This document shows, in pieces, positions 55,150 to 64,000 of a stretch of DNA of 64,000 nucleotides. Under the pieces are notes generated by a model. The model saw only the letters and a list, made by a program, of their open reading frames with translations, was not told where the DNA came from and ran no database searches. Location of the stretch: NCBI GenBank assembly GCA_051294375.1, contig CM119265.1, forward strand, positions 403,305-467,304, in the 5' to 3' direction. The translations under genes and the position numbers were made by a program. The stretch is from Paraspadella gotoi (taxonomy: Eukaryota; Chaetognatha). How positions within the stretch are numbered: position 1 is the first letter of the stretch; the number at the start of each line of letters is the position of its first letter.

Positions 55150-57480
55150 TCTTCTTTTCTTTCCAAACGGAAAACTGAATTCTGGAAGAATTGAGAATTT
55201 AAGTATTTGGATTTGAGTGAATTTGGAATCTGATCTCATTCCTGGATCGGTGACATCAATTCAGAAATTGGGCCTATCACAAGAGAAATCGTGATTTCAT
55301 GAGTGAATATTAAATTTTGCTTCATTTTTATTTAACTTGATTGATTAAATTGAATATTCTAAGATGTTTAACTCAACGAAATAAAAAAAAGCATATATTC
55401 TCGTATAAAAAATAATCCAAAAATAACCTAATTTTTAAGTTTAGAATTTATTATAGAATAATAGATGATTACTTAGGGCTAAATTTTGCTTAATCAGGCT
55501 CCAGAATGTTTCTTCATGATAGGCAGGAAAAAAACCAAAAAAATACTGTAATAATAAACAGTAGGCTGTGATTTTGATTCGGGTTATTTTCAAACAATGA
55601 AATTGAACAATAAAATTATTATTTCTTTGTTCTCACGGAAAATATGAAAATAAAATTCTTCATTAAAAAAACGGTTTGCTTGAGTTATCTTCTCCTCATT
55701 AACATAGAAATCACTATGGGAATTTCTATGCTTTCAAAATACGGTATGACATGATTTCTTTTACGACAATCGAACCCAAATACAAAACTGGGCTGGACCA
55801 CTGATTGAAGAAACCATTTCCCACATTTTCTAATCAAGAATTAATTATCATTTTTGCAAGTTTTAAGAAAAATAAATGTCCATTTTTGTCTATTTGACTT
55901 TTGTCTTGAATTTGAATGCCAAGATGCTTGAAAATCGATAATGATCGTCGGCAGATCCGGACATTGTTAGCTCAAACTTGTTTTATGGTAAGAGCAGCTT
56001 TAAAGAATAAATTGCTCGTAAGAGTTATGTCGTTTTTTAGATATACTTTTCTTGCCCTCATATTTTCTCTTCCTATACCTTTTTTCCTTCCTCTTTATCT
56101 CTTCTTTTCTCTCCCTCTCTGATTCTCTTTCTTCCCTATTTCCTATCTTTTCTTTTTCTCTTAAATTCTTTAAATGTATTGTAAGAAAAACAAGTTTGAG
56201 CAAACAATGTCGGATCTGCCCACATTCATTATCGGTAATTAATTAATTAATAAATAACTAATTCAAGTTAATAATTAATTAATTAGGCAAATAATTAATT
56301 TGATCCCAAATGTGTTTTTAGGTTTTTTCGTCACTAACCACAATAAAAGCAATAACGACGATGAGAATAAGCCAATAACGATTGACTTGATTGATTGACT
56401 TATTAATTAATTATTAAATAATTGACTAATTGATTAGTCCCTGATTAATTATTGATTAATAATATATCCTTACATTTACATTTAATATAAAAGGAAAAAG
56501 AAGCATAATCAATTAGCAGAAACAGGTTTTTTGTTTTTTCCATTTCAACTCATTTCCACTCAAACATTCCATCGAAACTTTATTTCCAGCTTGATCAAAA
56601 CACTTTCCTACCAACATAAAAAATTCCAAAATCAATCGCCCTATCCAATCATGAGCAATTGTATTCATAAGTGAAATGGATATTTTTTGTGTTTTTTCAT
56701 TAAACTCATTTCCACTCAGAAGATTACCATCATATCCAGCTCAATCACACACTTCCCTACCCACACACAAAATTCATTCCAAATCCATCCATCCAATCAC
56801 GAGTAATTGGTGTTTTTTTCTAAGGTTGGACGGCGGACGGACAGACGACGGACATCATTTTTTTGCATTAATTTACATAATTCGATGTTCTGACATGATA
56901 TAAGTGTGTGCCCGACAATATTGAGGGGTGGACCGACGGACCGACAAAGTGAATTATAGAGTCGGAATCTGCTGATAAGTAATAGTAGAGTAATTGATTT
57001 CATATCCACAAAAACGTGTCGATGGGAGAAAAAGGTTTCCTGACGCTTCCCATGACATTAAAAGAATGCGGTTTTTTAAATATTGAACATTTGTATGTTC
57101 TCATCTGATGAAAATATAAAATTAGTTTTAAAAACACCTCAAAAAACCTCACAAATTAAAGTTGACTGTAAATTTTCTAAGTTGGAGATTGGAACATTCA
57201 GTGTGAAAGGAATATTTGGCTTTAGAATTGTCGCAGTCAATCAAACTATTTTGGTAACAAATTGGTAAACTAAAAAGGGAATTTACAGAATTTAAAATAA
57301 ATTCAAAGGCAAACAATAGATTTCAATTGAATATGAGCTGACCACAGGAAGGAAGATAAAAAGGACCTGAAAACCGAAAATAAAAATTGCTCAAAGCATG
57401 CTTGGGCAGGCAAAGCGCAAACAAAAGTCAAAATGTGACAAAAATGGACATTTTTTCTTCAGCTTGCAAAAACGGGCAAA
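55150..57480. repeat. Right arm of the inverted repeat
   Basis: Mirror of 52310-54640 with small indels. Frames here are translations of the interspersed modules. Confidence 0.8.
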
Positions 57481-58757
57481 AAAGAGAAGTGCCGGATGAG
57501 GAGAAGATAACTCTAGCCAACCGTTTTTTTAATGAAGAATTTTTTATATTTATCCGTGAGAACAAAAGAAATAATAATTATTTATNNNNNNNNNNNNNNN
57601 NNNNNNNNNNTATACCTGAGATAAATAAACAAACTTTCCAATCCACAAACCTACTCTTTTTCTCTATGCGTCTACCTACTTTGACTCTCTCCTCCTCTCT
57701 CTCTTTCTCTCACGTCCTATCTCTTCTCTGTTCTTTATCACTCCTCTCTTATTCATCACTCTCTCCATCTTCTATCTCATCTCTTTAACCCTTCTTTAGC
57801 CCTTTCATTAGCAGAGATTGGTGTTAGAGCCCAAACTGCGTCCGCTCCAACGACATCAACAGCACAAGATATCGTGCCAAAATTGTCAATCTTCATTCTT
57901 CCCGTCTCAATTCTGATTTTGTTTTTTTAAAAGAGCAAAAAATGAGAAAAAAAATTTTGATCTTTACCCTATACTTTGTTTAGGATTGACTGTACATTCT
58001 GTGATGTTCAGAGAAAGTTCCGCTATTCTTGTAAACTAAGTTTAAAATTTTTAGATATAATTTGTGTAATTATTATTTTATCATCAAATAAAAAAGTATA
58101 ATATCTTTAAAGTATATTTTACATAAAATCTTTCTTGTGGTTAAACATTATGAAAAAACTTTCAAGAGACTATATATTATTAAATAGTGACGGATTTTAC
58201 ACCTATATATAGAATTTTGAGTTAAGTAATAATTATATAAATTTTCAGAAGTCTGCATCATATGCATCATCCGCACTGTAATATCGCCTAATCTATCTTA
58301 CGCCATAACAAATCAAAAAGATATCTTTTGTTCGATTTTTCCTAGAAAAACAAAAAAAGAATTCACAGTTCTCTAGATGTTACATCTGATTAACAAAAAT
58401 ATTGACAAAGGCCTTTTCACAATTTTTTTAATTTATAGAAGTTTGTGATAGTTTGAGCAAACAACGCCGGATCTGAACGCGGGCATTTTGCGGTAAGCAG
58501 CTAATCAGATGATAAATTATGAGTAATTATGCCATTTTTTTATTTGATATAACTCGCTAACAATTTTCATAATTTATAGTTTTTTCATCTGGTAGCTGTT
58601 TTAATTTTGGTGATAATGCAGATTTGTAGTTGTGTTTTTAATTGTAATAATTCTAATTCAACACGAAAAATAGGCAAAATTAAATAGTTAAGCGTAATTT
58701 TAGTTTTTCTTTTAATAATTGATTGATTAATTTATTGATATATTTTTTTTGATAAGA
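57481..58757. other. AT-rich spacer without gene
   Basis: Starts with a direct copy of the GGAGAAGATAAC...ATTATTTAT segment (also at 54137-54222 and 61815-61870), then 25 N (57586-57610), a CT-rich stretch to 57790 and about 950 bp of AT-rich sequence. The recurring TTTGAGCAAACAA...CGGATCTG motif is at 58453-58478. Nothing coding. Confidence 0.5.
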
Positions 58758-58758
58758 T

Positions 58759-58787
58759 AATTGATTGAAAAATTAATTGATTGATTA

Positions 58788-58832
<45 letters not shown>
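58759..58832 (+). repeat. (TTGA)n microsatellite
   Basis: TTGATTGATTGA units, followed by degenerate TTGATTAA to about 58885. A 100-N gap follows at 58961-59060. Confidence 0.95.
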
Positions 58833-58833
<1 letters not shown>

Positions 58834-59060
58834 AAATAGATTTATTGATTAATTGATAGATTAATTTATTGATTGATTAATTAACATTTTATATAAAAAG
58901 AAAAAAGTATAATCAAATTGTTTTTTCCACGTGAACTCAATTCCACTCGAACGATTCCATNNNNNNNNNNNNNNNNNNNNNNNNNNNNNNNNNNNNNNNN
59001 NNNNNNNNNNNNNNNNNNNNNNNNNNNNNNNNNNNNNNNNNNNNNNNNNNNNNNNNNNNN

Positions 59061-59215
59061 AATAAATATTTAAAAGCTTCAGTGCAACAACTCGATGAAC
59101 TAATTCAAAAAGTTAGATTGAAAATCGATTTAGTAGTAAAAGGAAAAAACTTTTTTTTAAAGAGAATGAGAAGTTATTAAAAAGTGTTCAATTTTGGCCT
59201 GCCTTACTAGATATT
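59061..59215 (+). repeat. Direct repeat unit (second copy 59604-59756)
   Basis: Starts AATAAATATTTAAAAGC at the edge of the 100-N gap and recurs 543 bp later with about ten differences. Since it begins exactly at the gap, the repeat may reflect how contigs were joined. Confidence 0.75.
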
Positions 59216-59879
59216 AGGCCGGAACAGGTTGAAAACTAGAAGTTCTTTCAAATAAATAATGGTTAAGCGACTATTAAATAATATGAAAATGAAAATAATT
59301 TTTAAAATGTTGCTAATCAATTTTTTTTATAGATTCTGATAGAGCTTTAAAAGTTAGATAAAGGTTATTAAAACAACTTTTTTAAATTTTTTTATTTTAT
59401 TAATAAAAAATTTAAAAAAATAAAATTCAGCCAATAATGATGATGATGATGATTTTTTAAGGTTTTTTCTATTTTTAACCAGTTTATTGTCAAAATTTAA
59501 AAAAATTATAGTACTAACTTTCATTTAGCTTTTTAAGCTCTACAAGAACCCGTTCTTAAAAAAATCAAATTTTTAAAATTTTTTTTGTCATTTGTTATAT
59601 ATTAATAAATATTTAAAAGCTTCAGTGCAACAACCCAATGAACTAATTCAAAATGTTACATTGAAAATCGATTTAGTAGTAGAAGCAAAAAAGAAATTTT
59701 TTTGAGAGAACTAGAAGTTATAAAAAGTGTTCAGTTTGGCCCGCCTTACTAGATATATTGCATGTGATTAAACAATGTTATCGGAATAATAATTTTATCA
59801 ATTTTATGTATTTTGTAAAGTATTTTATTCAGTGAAATAAAATAACAACTTTTTTATTTGCTAATTTTTTATCTCGGAC

Positions 59880-59981
59880 TCTCTCTCTCTCTCTTTGCAA
59901 TTGCGACGATCTTTATGCTCATTTTCTGCTCTCTCTCTCTCTCTCTCTCTCTTTGCAATTGCGATGATCCTTATGCTTTTA
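59880..59981 (+). repeat. Two-unit tandem repeat with (CT)n
   Basis: (CT)n followed by TTTGCAATTGCGAYGATC and TTATGC, twice. Downstream 59990-60060 has repeated CTTGCATCATTTTT units. Confidence 0.85.
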
Positions 59982-60129
59982 GGATTTTTTTAACTTGCAT
60001 CATTTTTCTTCTTGCATCATTTTTTCAACTTGCATAATTTTTTTAATTGCATCATTTTTTCACATTAATTAATTAATTAATTAAAATTTATTAGTAATCA
60101 TAAATTAGTAATCATAAATAATAAAGATT

Positions 60130-61110
60130 CAAGTAAATGTGACTTATGTTTTTCATTTAAAACTCATTTCCACTGGCAAGCAATTCCGTCAAAACTTTAT
60201 ATCTAGCTTCTTTCTTCACACCACTTCCTACCCGCTGCACAAAATTTTATCTCAATCTATTATGGGTTAAATATAAGTAAAAAGATTTCAATTATATGTG
60301 ACACATATTTTTTTCATTTAAAACTCATTTCCACTCGTACGTTTCCACCGAAACATTATATCAAGCATCGTTACAACATTTTCTACCCACACAAAAAATT
60401 TGAACTCAATCTATCCATCCAATTATGATTAATTAGAGTAACTTATTGGTTAAAATAAGTAAAAATATTTTAGTAAATGCGACTTATGTTTTTTTCCACT
60501 TAAACTCATTTCCACTCACACGATTCCGTCAAAACTTTATATCTCAGCTTTATCACACACTTTCCTACCCACACAACAAAATTTCATTACCAATTGCAAC
60601 CAGCGCAATCACGAGTTATTGGAGCTTTTGCTAAGGTGGGACGGATTGATTGACTGATTAATTAATTATTCGAATAATTGACTAATTTGATTAATTAAAC
60701 TGATTAATTATTTGATTTATTAAATACATTCCTGCATATTACATTCAATTTAAAAAGAAAAAAGAATCCACTAATCAATTTAGTAAAACAGGTTTTTTTT
60801 GTTTTTTTCCATTTAAACACTCATGTTTCCATTCAAAAGAATTTCCATCGAAACTTGGTTTCCTGTTCAATCACACACTTTTCTTAACTCACATACAAAT
60901 TCAGGTCAATCGCCCCATCCACTCATGAGCAATTGGTGTTCAATAATGTTAATTATATTTTTTTTGTTTTTTCCGATTTAAACTCATTTTCCACTAGGAC
61001 GATTCCATCGAAAACTTTGTATCCAGCTCAATCAACACACTTCCTACCCACACACAAAATTCTATTCAAAATCCATCCATCCAATCACGAGTAATTGGTG
61101 TTTTTTGCTA
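60130..61110 (+). repeat. Tandem 150-170 bp repeat, about five units
   Basis: Each unit has ACTCATTTCCACT, ATTCCATCGAAACTTT, TCAATCACACACTTCCTACC, CACACAAAATT and ATCCATCCAATCACGAG. Units start near 60140, 60310, 60490, 60800 and 60965 and diverge by about 15-30%. Single units stand at 45550, 50850, 56520, 56690 and (reversed) 53040 and 53180. Confidence 0.7.
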
Positions 61111-61290
61111 AGGTGGGACGGACGGACGGACAGATGGATGACATCTTTTTTTTGCATAATTTATCAATATTCGATGTTCTGACATGATATAAGTAAGTGC
61201 CCGACAATATTGAGGGGGCTAGACCGACGGACAGACAAAGTGAATTATAGAGATAAGAGATAAGAGATAAGCAGATCCGACTAATTAACA

Positions 61291-64000
61291 TAATAAATAA
61301 GTTCTCTTTTATATATAGTTGGCTTCATTTATCATAACGCGCGACTCTTATTTTGATGTGACCGGGGAGGATGCTTTCATCGCAAAAGATAGAAAAAAGA
61401 CAGGAGAGAGATGCTGAATTTCTTTATCGACTTCGTATCAATTTGTAAAATTCGGAGCGCGAAGAACGATTTGACCATCGAGGCTCGTTGTTAAAATCAA
61501 ATCCAGTCTAACAGTTTTTCTCTTCAAATTTTTTTCTCAAGTTTGAGCAATCAATGTCGGATCTGCTAAATATCAGCTAAATAGATGATAATCACGATAA
61601 GTCTTTGTGATATTTACAGATCATAACAGATCATGTAACAAATCATAACTGACTTCTTAATAAATCTTTAAAAGTTCCCCTTACCATGAAAAATCGTTTT
61701 AGTTTCATCTTAATTATGGCAGATACCGTAATTAGAATGATTGTCGTAAAAGAAATCATGTCTTACCGTATTTTGAAAGCATAGAAATTCACCCAGTGAG
61801 TTCTATGTTATAAGGAGAAGATAACTATAGCCAACCGTTTTTTTAAAGAAAGAGTGTTTCATATTTATCATTGTTGAAAATACCCAAATCAAAATCACTG
61901 CCCATAAAAGATCCAGAAATTTCATCTCTATATCTGACGATGATGACAATGGGTCATGCCGGACGCTAATCGTCAAAAAAATACTGGAAACTATTTCAGT
62001 CACATAAAATCAGCGAGATTGAATACGGTCAGCCATCTGCGTTGCTGATCGGGCATTTCTATCAACCGAAAACCTTTTTATCGTCGCTGTGGTTTTGCAC
62101 ATGAGTGGCGTCGTCGTCGTTGTTGTCGTCGTCGGCGTTTTTTATGATTAAATTTGGGTGTATGAAGCTGAAAATTTNNNNNNNNNNNNNNNNNNNNNNN
62201 NNNNNNNNNNNNNNNNNNNNNNNNNNNNNNNNNNNNNNNNNNNNNNNNNNNNNNNNNNNNNNNNNNNNNNNNNNNNNNNNNNNNNNNNNNNNNNNNNNNN
62301 NNNNNNNNNNNNNNNNNNNNNNNNNNNNNNNNNNNNNNNNNNNNNNNNNNNNNNNNNNNNNNNNNNNNNNNNNNNNNNNNNNNNNNNNNNNNNNNNNNNN
62401 NNNNNNNNNNNNNNNNNNNNNNNNNNNNNNNNNNNNNNNNNNNNNNNNNNNNNNNNNNNNNNNNNNNNNNNNNNNNNNNNNNNNNNNNNNNNNNNNNNNN
62501 NNNNNNNNNNNNNNNNNNNNNNNNNNNNNCTCTCTCTCTCTCTCTTTCTTTCTTTCTCTCTTTCTTTCTCTCTTTTTCAATTGATTTATATAAAACATAG
62601 TTTTCCTTTATCAAATTTGATTTTTTGAGAGTTTTTTTCTCTTACGAGATTTTCTTGTCGCGCCAAAAGTTGACAATGGTTTTTTTCTCGCCCTCGCTTT
62701 TTGCCGAGATTCATAGAGAAGTTCATACAACTAAGTTAACTCTTGTAAAGTTAAATTTAAAAAAACAATTTTAAAAACGAAATATTAAGAGAATTTGTTT
62801 TATCATGTAATAATGTCTCTTTTCAAGGAAACCATTAAATTTACGGGAATTCTTCGAACTTTCTTTGATTGAAAAAGACCGGATTACCCAAGAAAGTGCG
62901 TGTTTTGCAGCCTCGGGATTGAAAAAAAGTTTTTTGGAGACGCTACAATTGTTGGCAGATCCGACATTGTTTGCTCAAATTTGTTTCTTTTTATATTAAA
63001 CATATAAGCAAACTGCATTAATGAATTGATTAATTATATGATTGTTACATTTAGTTGTTTCTTGGTCGCTGTATAAAATAAAATGTCGTTTATCCATTAG
63101 GCCGGAGCGATGGAAGAGTATATTGATCGAACATGTAAAATCTGTTGCGTATTGCAATAAAGAAAACATTTTTATAACAAAATTTATTTAAAATATTTTG
63201 GAACAGTATCACTTTATCGATTTTTTATAATTTTATCACCTATTCACTTTTAATTGGTTCTTTTCAGTCACGTGACATTATACAGCCAATCAGCATCAGT
63301 TATTCTAGCTCAAATTTTATTAAACAAAAATAAGAATGTTGTTTTGTTCTCGATTTTTTTTGATTAAGTTTTAAATCATAGCAGGATAAGACCTTATTAG
63401 CCGGAAACAATGACGCAAAAATAATCTTTTTTTGCGGTCCGACGGTAGGAAAGTAATGGAAGGGAATTCGTGACTTTTTGGATTTCTCCGCTCTCATAAA
63501 ACTCCGCGCTTTCTGACGAATCAGGAATCCGCATACTGAATGACAAGCTGCCGTCAACTCTTTAATCATTCTTTCGAAGGCCTGGGTATGACAATTGAAT
63601 TTAGAAACGCTCAAAGGANNNNNNNNNNNNNNNNNNNNNNNNNNNNNNNNNNNNNNNNNNNNNNNNNNNNNNNNNNNNNNNNNNNNNNNNNNNNNNNNNN
63701 NNNNNNNNNNNNNNNNNNNNNNNNNNNNNNNNNNNNNNNNNNNNNNNNNNNNNNNNNNNNNNNNNNNNNNNNNNNNNNNNNTTTAGTCGTGAAAATGGGT
63801 TCAGTAACAATTAAGTCATCCAAACTTATAACATTATAAATAGCATCGACGACAACAACGACAGCAAACGCTCGCTCACACAACGACCGAATGAAGAAGG
63901 AGAGGGACAGTTGAACTGCACGCGATCTGAGGAGCGTTGGGACTAAAGTTTAAATTAAAATCCCAGCAGGCAATGGACGCACGATACCTCTCCCAAACCT
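61291..64000. other. AT-rich sequence with scattered repeat pieces, no supported gene
   Basis: Contains another copy of the CATAGAAATTC...GGAGAAGATAAC segment (61770-61840), the CGGATCTGC motif (61543-61570; reversed 62953-62990), a CT tract after 352 N (62530-62575) and a 163-N run (63619-63781). The 104-codon - strand frame 63300-63614 has no domain I recognise; it could be an exon piece but nothing supports this. Confidence 0.4.

Noticed and set aside
60130-61110. CRISPR-like array
   Set aside because: Units are 150-170 bp, diverged and without unique spacers between identical short repeats; animal DNA.
62105-62628. Overlapping 156-178 residue frames
   Set aside because: They consist almost wholly of N and a CT microsatellite.
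63300-63614. 104-residue - strand frame
   Set aside because: Composition is protein-like but there is no recognisable domain, splice context or second copy; not enough to call a gene.

Overview
The window is animal nuclear DNA, most likely from an invertebrate. I infer this from TTAGGG-type telomeric repeats (read as CCCTAA on the + strand), several Ty3/gypsy LTR retrotransposons of the CsRn1/Kabuki type, and a right half made of AT-rich interspersed repeats and microsatellites. I see no host protein-coding gene I can defend, no rRNA and no convincing functional tRNA gene. The phylum cannot be fixed from the sequence. Many copies carry scattered single-base indels of the kind unpolished long reads give, so some broken frames may be sequencing noise.

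Left part (1-32123): a chain of LTR retroelements, all with sense on the - strand, separated by short CCCTAA tracts. In order: element A (pol start, gag and 5' LTR; it runs off the left edge); a telomeric tract; an 848-bp non-coding LTR unit (TRIM-like, 2950-3797); a telomeric tract; element 1 (4213-11443, both LTRs, gag and pol); a telomeric tract; element 2 (11560-16824, both LTRs, internally deleted); a telomeric tract; element 3 (16940-23809); a fragment of a sister copy (23835-26048); and element C (26059-32123). Element C has the only long open gag and pol frames. The readable LTR/telomere borders fall in the same phase of the telomere repeat (left ...ACCC|TG, right CA|ACCC...), which fits a 4-bp ACCC target duplication and one fixed orientation.

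Middle (32124-42292): about 10 kb of CCCTAA repeats with a few non-telomeric islands. The C-rich strand reads left to right, so the chromosome end should lie to the left and the retroelements sit on the distal side, inside or beyond the array.

Right part (42293-64000): begins with the 3' end of a related element in the opposite (+) orientation. It then holds a 5.1-5.3 kb tandem duplication (42317-47586 and 47687-52785, split by 100 N), a large imperfect inverted repeat (about 52.3-57.5 kb), and AT-rich sequence full of recurring short modules, CT/GACA/TTGA microsatellites and a 150-170 bp tandem repeat near 60-61 kb.

How the elements would work: gag starts with MSD or MSG and ends in a C-x2-H-x9-C-x3-C knuckle. 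Pol is reached by a -1 shift at a conserved G GGA AAC heptamer. Pol order is protease (with D-G-G in place of D-T/S-G), RT (YIDD/YLDD), RNase H, HHCC-DDE integrase and a GPY/F module. A PBS starting TGGTGA lies about 2 nt inside the 5' LTR, and a G-rich PPT precedes the 3' LTR. Most LTRs also contain a tRNA-like segment, usually antisense to the element.
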